Positions 8,906 through 16,891 of a stretch of 64,000 nt of DNA are shown here, piece by piece. Positions within the stretch are counted from its first letter, which is position 1. Each line of letters begins with the position of its first letter. Origin of the DNA: Tessaracoccus flavus (GTDB lineage: Bacteria > Actinomycetota > Actinomycetes > Propionibacteriales > Propionibacteriaceae). Under the pieces are notes generated by a model. That model worked only from the letters and a program-made list of their open reading frames with translations, had not been told where the DNA came from and did no database searches. The translations under genes were made by a program, and so were the position numbers. The DNA lies in the NCBI RefSeq assembly GCF_001997295.1, contig NZ_CP019605.1, positions 434,001 through 498,000 of the forward strand, given 5' to 3'.

Positions 8906-10561
8906 TCAGTCGGCCAGCTGCTCGCGCACCTGTCCGCGCAGCACCTTCCCGATGAGCGACTTCGGCAGCTCAGCCACGACGACGATCCGGCGCGGCACCT
9001 TGTACCGCGAGAGGCGCTGCTTCGCCCACTCGCGTACCTCTCCGGTGTCGACGCCGTGCGGGGCCACGACGGCCGCGACGATCTCCTCGTCGCCCTGCTC
9101 GCGCGGCATGCCGACCACGGCGACGTCCTCGATACCGGGATGCTCGCGCAGCACGCGCTCGACCTCGCTGGGCGAGACGTTGAAGCCGCCGGTGATGATG
9201 ATCTCCTTCTTGCGGTCGACGATCGTCGCGAAACCGTCATCGTCGAGCGTCACGATGTCGCCGGTGCGCAGCCAGCCGTCGTCGGTCAGCGCCTCAGCGG
9301 TGGCCTCGGGGTTGTTCCAGTAGCCCTGGAAGACCTGGGGGCCGCGGACCCAGAGTTCGCCGGGCTCACCCGGGGCGACGTCGACGCCGTCCTCGTCGAC
9401 CACACGCCGCAGAGTGGACGGGAAGGGGATGCCGATGGTGCCGGTCTTGCGGCTGGCGCTGAACGGATTGCCCATGGCGATGGGCGCGCACTCGGTGAGC
9501 CCATAGCCCTCGACCAACCGACCTCCAGAGACCGACTCCCAGAGCTCGACGACGTCGTCGGGCAGCGTCATCGCCCCAGAGATGCACCAGCGCACGCCCT
9601 TGAGGGAGACGCCCCTCTCGGCGGCCCCCTTGGCGGTCTTCTCGTAGATCGGCGGGACTGCGCAATAGATGGTCGGGGGCCGCTTCTTCATGGCGGCCAG
9701 CGCCAGGTCGGTGTCGGGGCGGGGGAACAGCACCTGGTGGGCGCGCTTGTAGACGCCGAATGTGACGTACAGGACCAGCCCGAACGCGTGGAACATCGGC
9801 AGCATGGCGTAGCTGACTTCCTCGCCGTCGCGCGCGCCGTGCATCCAGGCCACGCCCTGCAGCGCGTTGCAGTACATGTTGAAGTGGCTGAGCATGACGC
9901 CCTTCGGCAGCCCGGTGGTGCCGCTCGTGTACTGGATGGCCGCGAGGTCGTGCACGTCGGGGCGCGGGTGGCCGTCGTCGATGGGGTCATTGGCCACGAG
10001 CTCGCGCCACGTGACGTCGCCGCGGTCGCCCGAGGTCAGCAGGGCGCGCTGCTTCTTCAACTTCGGGATCGGGAGGCTCAGCGCCAGTCGCTTGACGGTC
10101 GGAAACGCCTCGACGAGGTTGACCGCCACCACCGTGATAGCAGGCGCGGCCGCCTTCACCCGCTGCGCCACGGAGTCCATCGCCACGGCGACCTGTGCGC
10201 CGTGATCGGTGAAGACCTCCGCCAGTTCCCGCTCGGTGGAGAGTGGGTTGTGCTCGCAGACGACCGCCCCGAGGCGCAGCACGGCGTAGAACGCGACGAG
10301 GTGCTGCGGGCAGTTGGGTAGCAGGATCGCGACCCGGTCTCCCGCTCCGACGCCGAGCCTCCGGAGCCCCTCGGCTGCTCGGGCGATGCGCTCGCCCAGC
10401 TGGGCGTACGTCATGGTGGCGCCGAAGAATTCGGTGGCCACCTTGTCCGCGGCTCCCGCGCAGGAGCGCTCGCACATCGCGGTCAGTGACTCGGTGGGCA
10501 GCTCGATCTCGGCGGGAACGCCGTCTTGGTAGAAACGGATCCAGTCTGGCGTTGTGCTCAT
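8906..10561 (-). CDS. fadD: Long-chain fatty acid-CoA ligase
   Basis: This 551-residue ANL-superfamily enzyme activates fatty acids with ATP and CoA. It has the P-loop-like YTSGTTGLPKGVMLSH (about residues 211-226), the GYGLTECAP motif, the hinge TGDIVTLDDDGFATIVDRKKE and the C-terminal GKVLRGQ lysine. It would feed substrates to the beta-oxidation block 4 kb away. The ATG at 10561 is preceded by TAGGCT at 10573-10568 with a six-base gap and no ribosome site, so it is probably leaderless. Chain-length preference cannot be read from sequence. Confidence 0.93.
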   Translation of the reverse strand: MSTTPDWIRFYQDGVPAEIELPTESLTAMCERSCAGAADKVATEFFGATMTYAQLGERIARAAEGLRRLGVGAGDRVAILLPNCPQHLVAFYAVLRLGAVVCEHNPLSTERELAEVFTDHGAQVAVAMDSVAQRVKAAAPAITVVAVNLVEAFPTVKRLALSLPIPKLKKQRALLTSGDRGDVTWRELVANDPIDDGHPRPDVHDLAAIQYTSGTTGLPKGVMLSHFNMYCNALQGVAWMHGARDGEEVSYAMLPMFHAFGLVLYVTFGVYKRAHQVLFPRPDTDLALAAMKKRPPTIYCAVPPIYEKTAKGAAERGVSLKGVRWCISGAMTLPDDVVELWESVSGGRLVEGYGLTECAPIAMGNPFSASRKTGTIGIPFPSTLRRVVDEDGVDVAPGEPGELWVRGPQVFQGYWNNPEATAEALTDDGWLRTGDIVTLDDDGFATIVDRKKEIIITGGFNVSPSEVERVLREHPGIEDVAVVGMPREQGDEEIVAAVVAPHGVDTGEVREWAKQRLSRYKVPRRIVVVAELPKSLIGKVLRGQVREQLAD

Positions 10562-10567
10562 GCGAGA

Positions 10568-10573
10568 AGCCTA
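10568..10573 (-). promoter_or_regulatory. -10 hexamer TAGGCT of fadD (leaderless)
   Basis: On the minus strand TAGGCT is followed by six bases and the ATG of fadD. Confidence 0.6.
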
Positions 10574-10620
10574 CCGACGAGTTTCGGGTCACTGTTACCG
10601 CGGTGCCCCGCGCGGGTCGG

Positions 10621-10637
10621 GGTCTCCGAAAGTTGAC
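10621..10637 (+). repeat. Left copy of a 17-nt direct repeat
   Basis: GGTCTCCGAAAGTTGAC here is identical to 13190-13206. The two copies enclose the lipoprotein, secreted protein and TadE-like genes with the REP array. Locally GTCGGGG (10616-10622) and CCCCGAC (10644-10650) form a hairpin around the repeat. Confidence 0.7.
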
Positions 10638-10651
10638 TGAATGCCCCGACG

Positions 10652-10660
10652 TTATCCACA
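10652..10660 (+). other. Single DnaA-box sequence
   Basis: TTATCCACA is a canonical DnaA box. Only this copy was noticed, so it is not an origin. It could be a DnaA-responsive site before the downstream cluster or a chance match. Confidence 0.4.
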
Positions 10661-10733
10661 GATGCCCAGCTCGCACTGTTGGACGGCCCGTTCGCTTGCT
10701 TGAATGTCGGGGTCCGGAGAGAGGGGATGCGTA

Positions 10734-11369
10734 ATGCGAAGGATCGCGCTGTCGCTGATGTGCGTGGGGTTGCTCGTGGCGTGCACGCCCGAGGAGCCGG
10801 TTCAGACGAGCCTCCCTCCCACTTCCACGGTTTCGACCGTGTCAACCCCGTCCCCGAGCCCGACGACGTCGGCTCCGTCGGCTGTCGCGACCCCCAGCCC
10901 CTCGCCCTCGCCGACCGCCGTGGAGTCGTTCCCCCCGCCGCCGGCCACGGAGTCGCCCGAACAGGCAGCCGTCCGAGCGGCGTGGACGGAGTACTACACC
11001 CAGTTCGCAAAGTACGCGGCGGACCCTGGGCTGGGCGACTTGACCGAATTGACGATGTTGGTCACCGATGAGGAATTGCCAGAAACACTGGGGCAGGTCC
11101 AGCGGCTTCGCGGGGCCAATGAGGTACTCACTGAAGGATTTCGTTTCCGTGATGTGGTGGTCACTATCCCGCACCCCGATAGTGGTGCCGTGGACTCGGC
11201 GCTGGTCGCCTATTGCTTCGATAGGAGTGGTTTGCAGGTCCAGGATTCCGAGAGTGGCGAAGTCATCCCCCGATCCCTATCGAACATGGAGGAGCAAGCA
11301 ACGCTTGAGAGAGGATCGGACGGCCGTTGGCGCATCGCGTCCATTCGTAACCGGGAGAGTTCATGCTGA
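10734..11369 (+). CDS. Lipoprotein of unknown function
   Basis: This 211-residue protein starts with a lipoprotein signal (LSLMCVGLLVAC, lipid-anchored Cys17), followed by a long Ser/Thr/Pro-rich linker (residues 21-75) and a globular domain that contains one aromatic-rich segment (AAWTEYYTQFAKYA). The start is preceded by GAGAGGGG. It overlaps the next gene by seven bases. Base composition of the C-terminal half looks less GC-rich than the neighbours. I do not recognise the family; it is probably anchored outside the membrane. Confidence 0.8.
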   Translation: MRRIALSLMCVGLLVACTPEEPVQTSLPPTSTVSTVSTPSPSPTTSAPSAVATPSPSPSPTAVESFPPPPATESPEQAAVRAAWTEYYTQFAKYAADPGLGDLTELTMLVTDEELPETLGQVQRLRGANEVLTEGFRFRDVVVTIPHPDSGAVDSALVAYCFDRSGLQVQDSESGEVIPRSLSNMEEQATLERGSDGRWRIASIRNRESSC

Positions 11370-12322
11370 GCCCTACAAGATGTCTTGTTGCGGTGGCTAT
11401 GGGTATCAGTCTGGCGGTTGCTAGCCAGAGCGCTACGGCTGATGATGACTGGTCGAGGTTGGCCGTAGGAGGCTCTCAGGAGAACGTCGTTGTTAATTTG
11501 GCAGGCGGAACCGGAGCGACTGCTCAACCGAAGAGCTCAGCTCAGGGAGCCTCCGATTCGCAGGCAGTCAAGGGGCCGAGCAGCAGTCGAGCCTGCAAGT
11601 TCCTAGGGCGAGTGCTCCCATGCGACACACCACACGGCGTGTGGAGTTCGATCGCAGGAGCCTGGTGTATCCCGGCTGAGAACCAACCGGCCCGTAGCCA
11701 CCCTATTTGGGAGGGGCGCGCCAGTGGTTCGATCTACCTCTGCACGAGCCCGAATGGCTCGCTTGACCCCGACGCTGGCTCGCGATTCATGCGGTGGTTG
11801 CCGTCGGCTCCGGAGGCGGACGTGGTGACGCGGGCTGAGGCGGAAGCCGCTGCTCGGCAGGCGGCCGCGTCGATCGGGATCGAGGCCATCGACCTCGGCA
11901 TCCATCCGCGCGGCGACACGGCCGCCCGGATGAGCGTGGTCGGCTGGAACACCTGGCTGTGGGCCGAGTCACCGTCGTCCACCCAGTGGGGGACGATGAG
12001 CACCAGCGCCACGGCCGCCGGCATCACGGTGTCGCTGAACGCGTCATCGTCCCAGGTCACCTGGAGCATGGGCGACGGCGCCACGGTCTCTTGCGGGCAG
12101 GGGACCCGCTGGACGATGGCAGGGACCGGCGGCCGCAATGTGCCGTCGCCCGACTGCGGGTATGTCTACGACTCCGAGGGTCGCTACACCGTGACGGCCA
12201 GCACGGACTGGTCCATCGACTGGTCTGCTGCGGGGTACTCGGGCACGATCCCCCTGGAGGTGCGTCGGTCGGCCGAGGTCATCGTCGGGGAGATGCAGTC
12301 GGTCAACCTGGCCGGGGCCTGA
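11363..12322 (+). CDS. Secreted protein with PKD-like region
   Basis: This 319-residue protein has a Sec signal peptide (LVAVAMGISLAVASQSATA, cleavage near residue 27). Several cysteines (CKFLGRVLPC, WCIP, LCTS, CGQG, DCGY) could form disulfides. The C-terminal part has the PKD-like pattern VTWSMGDGATVSCGQG followed by YVYDSEGRYTVTAS. Proteins of this shape occur beside Tad-pilus or TadE-like genes in actinobacteria, but no function is known to me. It is translationally coupled to the lipoprotein upstream and the TadE-like gene downstream. Confidence 0.8.
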   Translation: MLSPTRCLVAVAMGISLAVASQSATADDDWSRLAVGGSQENVVVNLAGGTGATAQPKSSAQGASDSQAVKGPSSSRACKFLGRVLPCDTPHGVWSSIAGAWCIPAENQPARSHPIWEGRASGSIYLCTSPNGSLDPDAGSRFMRWLPSAPEADVVTRAEAEAAARQAAASIGIEAIDLGIHPRGDTAARMSVVGWNTWLWAESPSSTQWGTMSTSATAAGITVSLNASSSQVTWSMGDGATVSCGQGTRWTMAGTGGRNVPSPDCGYVYDSEGRYTVTASTDWSIDWSAAGYSGTIPLEVRRSAEVIVGEMQSVNLAGA

Positions 12323-12732
12323 TGAGACTAGACGAGCGTGGTCTGGCGCTGTCGGTGTGGACCGCAATGGCTTTGCCCGCTTTCATCGTGGCCGTGGGCA
12401 TTGGCGTGGATTTCTCCGGCCACGCGACAGCCGCGCAGGAGGCTCGGGCAATCGCCGCGGAGGCCGCCAGGGCGGCGACGCACGAGATTGTCATCGGACC
12501 CGCGGGGCCAGTGCTGGACGTGCCGCGGGCCAGATCGGCGGCTCTCAACTTCGCCAACGTGAGCGGCTACAGCGCCGCGGTCACGGTGTCTGGGGGCTCA
12601 ACGGCCACGGTCCGGATCTCGTCCACCTACGACACTGTTTTCCTCGGGCTGATCGGTATCCATGAGATCGGGTTCGACGTGTCTGGTTCGGCCCGGGCCG
12701 TCAGGACCCTCAACGGCACGGAGTCAGGCTGA
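12322..12732 (+). CDS. TadE/TadG-like membrane-anchored protein
   Basis: This 136-residue protein has DERGLALSVWTAMALPAFIVAVGIGVDFSG at its N-terminus: a short cytoplasmic stretch and a single membrane helix as in TadE/TadG minor pilins. The rest is predicted to be extracellular and beta-rich. Its ATG shares a base with the upstream stop (TGATG). No tadA, tadB, tadC or flp gene is nearby, so pilus assembly is doubtful; a membrane-anchored partner of the two preceding exported proteins is equally possible. Confidence 0.75.
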   Translation: MRLDERGLALSVWTAMALPAFIVAVGIGVDFSGHATAAQEARAIAAEAARAATHEIVIGPAGPVLDVPRARSAALNFANVSGYSAAVTVSGGSTATVRISSTYDTVFLGLIGIHEIGFDVSGSARAVRTLNGTESG

Positions 12733-12744
12733 TCACCGATCCTG

Positions 12745-13165
12745 CTCGCTGAGCTTGTCGTCCGTGCTCCCTGAGCTTGTCGAAGGGTAACGGCCTTGAT
12801 CCTGCTCGCCGCCCTATGGCCGGGGCGGCGGTAGTTGGCTGGGCCGTTACCCTTCGACGGACGCTCCTCGCGCGGAGCGCTCGTCACTGCTCAGGGATCG
12901 ATTCGAGCCTGTTCCCTGAGCTTGTCGAAGGGTCACGGCCTTGATCCAGGTCGCCGCCCTGAGGCCGGGGGCGGCGGTAGGTGGCTGGGCCGTTACCCTT
13001 CGACGGACGCTCCTCGCGCAGAGCGCTCGTCACTGCTCAGGGAGCGATTCGAGCCTGTTCCCTGCGCTTGTCGAAGGGTTGCGGCCCTGATCCTGCTCGC
13101 CGCCCTGTGGCTGGGGGCGACGGTTGTAGCGGAGCCGTTACCCTTCGACAAGCTCAGGGATCACG
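12745..13165. repeat. Three tandem long REP units (about 150 bp each)
   Basis: This fills the gap between the TadE-like gene and the chelatase-like gene. Each unit starts CCCTGAGCTTGTCGAAGGG, has a GC-rich hairpin (CGCCGCCC with GGGCGGCGG) and a returning arm GGCCGTTACCCTTCGA, then CGGACGCTCCTCGCGC and a CTGCTCAGGG end. Units begin near 12769, 12915 and 13060; the last ends with CCCTTCGACAAGCTCAGGG. The pairing arms show compensating changes between units. Nothing else is seen up to 13189. Confidence 0.8.
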
Positions 13166-13189
13166 GTGGACGGACGCTCGGGGATTGGA

Positions 13190-13206
13190 GGTCTCCGAAA
13201 GTTGAC
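13190..13206 (+). repeat. Right copy of the 17-nt direct repeat
   Basis: Identical to 10621-10637. Here CCGAAAGT is followed by TGAC and ACTTTCGG, a perfect eight-base hairpin. Confidence 0.7.
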
Positions 13207-13267
13207 ACTTTCGGGGGTGAGAACGGTCGCCGTCAACAAGCGTTAGGGGCTTGTCGGAGGCGAAGCG

Positions 13268-13273
13268 TAGGTT
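13268..13273 (+). promoter_or_regulatory. -10 hexamer TAGGTT of the CbiX-like gene
   Basis: TAGGTT precedes the ATG at 13280 by six bases, with no ribosome site. Confidence 0.55.
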
Positions 13274-13279
13274 GATCGT

Positions 13280-13960
13280 ATGCCCGACATCGTCATCATC
13301 GCCCGCGGCTCCAGCGACCCGCGGCATGCCGCCGATGTCGAGCTGCTGGCAGACCGGGTGCGGGATCGCGTGCGGTCGGGGCGCGGCGTCGGGGCCTGTT
13401 TCCTCGACCACCACAGCCCGTCGCCCGACGACCTGGCGGCCGAGCTCCGGCACCGCGCCGTCGTCGTGCCGATCATGGTCACACCCAGTGATGAACTCCA
13501 CACGGAGCTGTCCGAGGTGGCCCGCCGGCTGGGAGCCGGCGGGGCGGATATCAAGGTTGCCCCACCACTTGGCCCGGACCCCAGGCTGCTCCACGCCTGT
13601 GAAGAGCTGCTCTCGGCGGCCGACGTGCGGCCCTCCCGTGACACCGGCGTTGTGGCTCTCCTTGACCAGCGGTTCGGGGCCTCCGACAGGACGGCCATCC
13701 AACGGGTATTCAACACTGGCCAGGACGGGTACAGAGCGTGGGCGGTGGCGTCCGTATCCGACACCAACGACCTCGAAGCGGTCATCGGTCAGCTGCGTGC
13801 GCGATGCGAGAGGGTGGTTGCCGTGCCGCTGTCGCTCATGGATGTCCGCCGACGGCGGGAGCTTGCGATGCGCTGCCGTGATGCCCAAGTCGGCATGGTG
13901 CCCGGGTCACTCGCCACAACTCAGGCACTCGCCGACCTGGTGGTCGCCCGCTCCGCCTGA
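13280..13960 (+). CDS. CbiX/SirB-like chelatase family protein, degenerate metal site
   Basis: This 226-residue protein resembles sirohydrochlorin chelatases that put cobalt or iron into tetrapyrroles: IARGSSDPRHAADVELLADRV matches the N-terminal motif and VVVPIMVTPSDELHTEL the second metal-site segment. The family usually has HGS where this protein has RGS, so one metal-binding His is replaced by Arg10-equivalent; the second His is kept. It is therefore either inactive, of changed specificity, or non-enzymatic. No cobalamin or siroheme gene is next to it. The start is set by TAGGTT six bases upstream. Confidence 0.75.
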   Translation: MPDIVIIARGSSDPRHAADVELLADRVRDRVRSGRGVGACFLDHHSPSPDDLAAELRHRAVVVPIMVTPSDELHTELSEVARRLGAGGADIKVAPPLGPDPRLLHACEELLSAADVRPSRDTGVVALLDQRFGASDRTAIQRVFNTGQDGYRAWAVASVSDTNDLEAVIGQLRARCERVVAVPLSLMDVRRRRELAMRCRDAQVGMVPGSLATTQALADLVVARSA

Positions 13961-14004
13961 GCGATCCGTGGCGGACGACCTCTGAGAGTCGTCGCGGCCC
14001 TCGG

Positions 14005-14010
14005 TAGGCT
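14005..14010 (+). promoter_or_regulatory. -10 hexamer TAGGCT of purC (leaderless)
   Basis: TAGGCT is followed by seven bases and the GTG start of purC. Confidence 0.6.
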
Positions 14011-14017
14011 GCGTTGC

Positions 14018-14893
14018 GTGAGCCAGTTCCAGGAACTCGTCGGACTGCCCCTTCGCCATGCCGGCAAGGTGCGCGAACTCTACGCGGACGACCACCGCAT
14101 CCTCATGGTGGCCACCGACAACATCTCCGCGTTCGACCACGTTCTGAGCATGCTGATCCCCGACAAGGGGGCAATCCTCACGCAGCTCAGCCTCTGGTGG
14201 TTTGATCAGCTCTCCGATCTCGTGCCCAACCACGTCCTCAGCGCCGAGGTACCGCCCGCCGTCGCCGGCCGGGCGCTCTGGGTGGAGCCGCTGGAGATGG
14301 TGGAGGTTGAGTGCGTGGCACGCGGTTACCTCACCGGATCCGGCTGGGCCGAGTACCAGGAGTCGCGCACGGTCTGCGGGGTCGCTCTGCCCGAGGGTCT
14401 CCGTGACGGGGACAAGCTCCCGGAACCCATCTTCACTCCCGCCATCAAGGCCCGGCTCGGCGAGCACGACGAGAACGTCGACTTCGCGACCATCGTCGAC
14501 CTTCACGGCTCGGCGCTCGCCGAGGAACTGCGTCGGTTGACGCTCGCGATCTACACCCGCGCCGCGGGCATCGCGGCGGAGCGGGGAATCATCCTCGCCG
14601 ACACGAAGTTCGAGTTCGGCCGACGTCCAGACGGCACGCTCGTGCTGGCGGACGAGGTCCTGACCCCGGACTCGTCCCGCTTCTGGGACGCCGCACTGTG
14701 GCAGCCGGGAGAGTCGCTGCCCAGCTTCGACAAGCAGTACGTGCGCGACTGGCTCGCCCGCGACTCGGGCTGGGACAGGTCGTCCGACACCCCGCCGCCT
14801 GCGCTTCCCGACGACGTGGTCGCCGCCACTCGCGAGCGCTACCTCGAGGCCTACCGACGTCTGACAGGTACAGACTTCAGCCCTCCGCGTTAG
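14018..14893 (+). CDS. purC: Phosphoribosylaminoimidazole-succinocarboxamide synthase
   Basis: This 291-residue SAICAR synthetase joins aspartate to CAIR using ATP. The ATP and substrate signatures HAGKVRELY (near residue 15), ATDNISAFD (about 33-41), ECVARGYLTGSGW and LADTKFEFG are visible. The GTG start is supported by TAGGCT seven bases upstream. It is transcribed alone; purS and purQ follow 1.8 kb later. Confidence 0.95.
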   Translation: MSQFQELVGLPLRHAGKVRELYADDHRILMVATDNISAFDHVLSMLIPDKGAILTQLSLWWFDQLSDLVPNHVLSAEVPPAVAGRALWVEPLEMVEVECVARGYLTGSGWAEYQESRTVCGVALPEGLRDGDKLPEPIFTPAIKARLGEHDENVDFATIVDLHGSALAEELRRLTLAIYTRAAGIAAERGIILADTKFEFGRRPDGTLVLADEVLTPDSSRFWDAALWQPGESLPSFDKQYVRDWLARDSGWDRSSDTPPPALPDDVVAATRERYLEAYRRLTGTDFSPPR

Positions 14894-15054
14894 GGACGAC
14901 CTGTCCGCACGCCGAGCCTTTGCGTTCGTCCTGAAGAAATGAGGTGCGAAGGCGCATATGGCGGCCGAGGCGCGTTTTTTCAGGGTGAATCGGGTGGACT
15001 CAGGGCGTCGGTGGGTCGACCCGTCCCCCACGCCCAGTGGGCGGCGGGGGCGGG

Positions 15055-15060
15055 TATGGT
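15055..15060 (+). promoter_or_regulatory. -10 hexamer TATGGT of the pabC-like gene
   Basis: TATGGT lies seven bases before the ATG at 15068. This argues for that start over the in-frame ATG at 15056, which is inside the hexamer. Confidence 0.5.
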
Positions 15061-15067
15061 CGGGCGC

Positions 15068-15913
15068 ATGGCCACACGCATGCTTGCCCTCCTCGACGGC
15101 TCACTTGTCGACCCCTCCACGCCCATCGTGCGGGCCGACGACGACGGCGTGGTCCGCGGCGACGGCGTCTTCGACGCCCTGCTGGCCGCCAACGGGATCG
15201 CCCGCGACCTGGACGAGCATCTCGGGCGGTTGGCCGACTCCGCCAAGATCCTCGCCCTCCCCGCGCCCGACGAAGCCGGCTACCGGCGCGCCGTCGACGC
15301 GGTCCTCCAGGCCTGGGATTGGCAGGCGGAGCCGGAGGCGGTGCTGCGCCTCATCCAGACCCGCGGCCCTGCAGGCGGCCAGGGCAACGGCTACGTGCTG
15401 GCCGCGCCCCTCGACGCGGCGACGCGTCGCGAACGCTACGAGGGCGTCCGCGTTCTTCTCCTCGACCGCGGGTTCGAGGGCAACGGCATCGTCGACCTCC
15501 CGTGGCTCCTCCCTGGCGCCAAGTCGCTCTCCTACGGCATCAACATGGCGGCCAAGCGTTATGCCATCGCCAACGGGGCCGACGACGTCATCTTCGTCAC
15601 CCCGTCCGGCGCCATTCTCGAAGGCCCCACGTCCAGCGTCGTGCTCGATCTCGACGGCGTCCTGCACACCCCGCCCCTTGACGGCATTCTGCGTTCGATC
15701 ACGATCGCGGAACTGCTCGAGAAGGCCCCCGCGGCGGGGCTGGAGGTCAAGGTCGGGGCTTTGACCGTCGACGACCTGTGGCGAGCGCGCGGCGCGTGGC
15801 TGCTCTCCAGCGGACGCCTCATCGCCAGCGTCAACGAGGCCGACGGCAAACCGCTCCCTGCGTCGCCCCTCGACGGCGCACTCCGGCGAATCCTCGACGT
15901 CCCCGAGGCCTGA
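15068..15913 (+). CDS. pabC: Aminotransferase class IV, probably aminodeoxychorismate lyase
   Basis: This 281-residue PLP enzyme belongs to fold type IV. GAKSLSYGINMAAKRYA carries the likely PLP lysine, and EGPTSSVVLDLDG resembles the EG-x-SN phosphate-binding motif. It most resembles PabC, which makes 4-aminobenzoate for folate, but branched-chain or D-amino acid aminotransferases share these motifs. The 3' end overlaps the glycosylase start (TGATG). The 174 bases upstream of this gene hold no other gene. Confidence 0.75.
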   Translation: MATRMLALLDGSLVDPSTPIVRADDDGVVRGDGVFDALLAANGIARDLDEHLGRLADSAKILALPAPDEAGYRRAVDAVLQAWDWQAEPEAVLRLIQTRGPAGGQGNGYVLAAPLDAATRRERYEGVRVLLLDRGFEGNGIVDLPWLLPGAKSLSYGINMAAKRYAIANGADDVIFVTPSGAILEGPTSSVVLDLDGVLHTPPLDGILRSITIAELLEKAPAAGLEVKVGALTVDDLWRARGAWLLSSGRLIASVNEADGKPLPASPLDGALRRILDVPEA

Positions 15914-16536
15914 TGCTCATCCCACGCGACGTCAGCTTCACCGAGCTCCCACTCGACGCGCTGCAGGCCCTGGACTCCGTGGCGAAGGAGGCACGGGCGC
16001 TTCTCGGTGGGCACCTGACCGTCGACCGCGACCCCGGACCCGTCACGCTCCGGATCACCGAGGTCGAGGCGTACGCCGGCCCACACGATCCCGCCTCCCA
16101 CGCCTACCGCGGACCCTCCGCACGCAACCAGGCGATGTTCGGCCCCGCCGGGCACGCCTACGTCTACCGCCACATGGGTCTGCACACCTGCTTCAACGCC
16201 GTCGTGGGTCCGCCCGGGACCCCCACCGGGCTGCTCATCCGCGCGGGCGAGGTCATCGACGGGGCGGACATCGCCCGCGCCCGCCGCTCCGAGCGCGGCG
16301 TCACCCGAACCGACCTCGACCTGGCGTCCGGCCCCGCCCGACTTACGGTGGCGCTCGGGATCACGCTGGACGACAACGGTGCCGCACTCGACGGCTCGAG
16401 CGGCATCACGCTGCTCCCACGCTCAGGGCCCGCCCCGACGATCGTGTCCGGTCCGCGCATCGGCGTCGGCGCCGCCCGCGACTTCCCACTGCGGTTCTCC
16501 ATCGCCGACGATCCGACGGTCTCGCGCCCCCGCTGA
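15913..16536 (+). CDS. DNA-3-methyladenine glycosylase (AAG/Mpg family)
   Basis: This 207-residue enzyme removes alkylated purines from DNA in base excision repair. Signatures are ITEVEAYAGPHDPASHAYRG, with the catalytic Glu in EAY, SARNQAMFGPAGHAYVYRHMG, and LASGPARLTVALGI. The length is usual for the family. It is translationally coupled to the pabC-like gene. A hairpin follows the stop. Confidence 0.93.
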   Translation: MLIPRDVSFTELPLDALQALDSVAKEARALLGGHLTVDRDPGPVTLRITEVEAYAGPHDPASHAYRGPSARNQAMFGPAGHAYVYRHMGLHTCFNAVVGPPGTPTGLLIRAGEVIDGADIARARRSERGVTRTDLDLASGPARLTVALGITLDDNGAALDGSSGITLLPRSGPAPTIVSGPRIGVGAARDFPLRFSIADDPTVSRPR

Positions 16537-16574
16537 CTACTCGCTTAATCCGGCCTGTCCGACCCTCACGAGCT

Positions 16575-16604
16575 AGGGGCCCCGTCGCTGTAGCGGCGGG
16601 CCCT
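16575..16604 (+). terminator. Hairpin after the glycosylase gene
   Basis: GGGGCCCCGTCGC and GCGGCGGGCCC pair around TGTA with one bulge. There is no T tract, so its role as a terminator is tentative. Confidence 0.5.
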
Positions 16605-16638
16605 TGCAAGACTTTGGCCATTTGCCGCCCTGCGCGAC

Positions 16639-16644
16639 TAGGAT
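16639..16644 (+). promoter_or_regulatory. -10 hexamer TAGGAT of purS (leaderless)
   Basis: TAGGAT lies seven bases before the purS ATG. Confidence 0.6.
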
Positions 16645-16651
16645 TCGGGCC

Positions 16652-16891
16652 ATGCCACGCGTCGTTGTCAACGTCATGCCGAAGCCCGAGATCCTTGATC
16701 CGCAGGGGAAGGCCGTCACCGGCGCCCTCCGCCGCCTGGGATTCGACGGCATGAGCGTCCGCCAGGGCAAGCGCTTCGAGATTGAGGTCGACGGCGAGTT
16801 GACGCCGGAGCTGCTGGCCCGTATCGAGGAGGCGGCGGAGACGTTGCTCGCTAACACGGTGATCGAGTCGTTCGACGTGGTGGCCGACTGA
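16652..16891 (+). CDS. purS: Phosphoribosylformylglycinamidine synthase subunit PurS
   Basis: This 79-residue subunit bridges PurL and PurQ in the FGAM synthase complex. It shows the typical [29 protein letters not shown] start and a C-terminal [10 protein letters not shown]. The purQ ATG overlaps its stop codon. The partner PurL is encoded 7.7 kb downstream at 24573. Confidence 0.95.
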   Translation: MPRVVVNVMPKPEILDPQGKAVTGALRRLGFDGMSVRQGKRFEIEVDGELTPELLARIEEAAETLLANTVIESFDVVAD

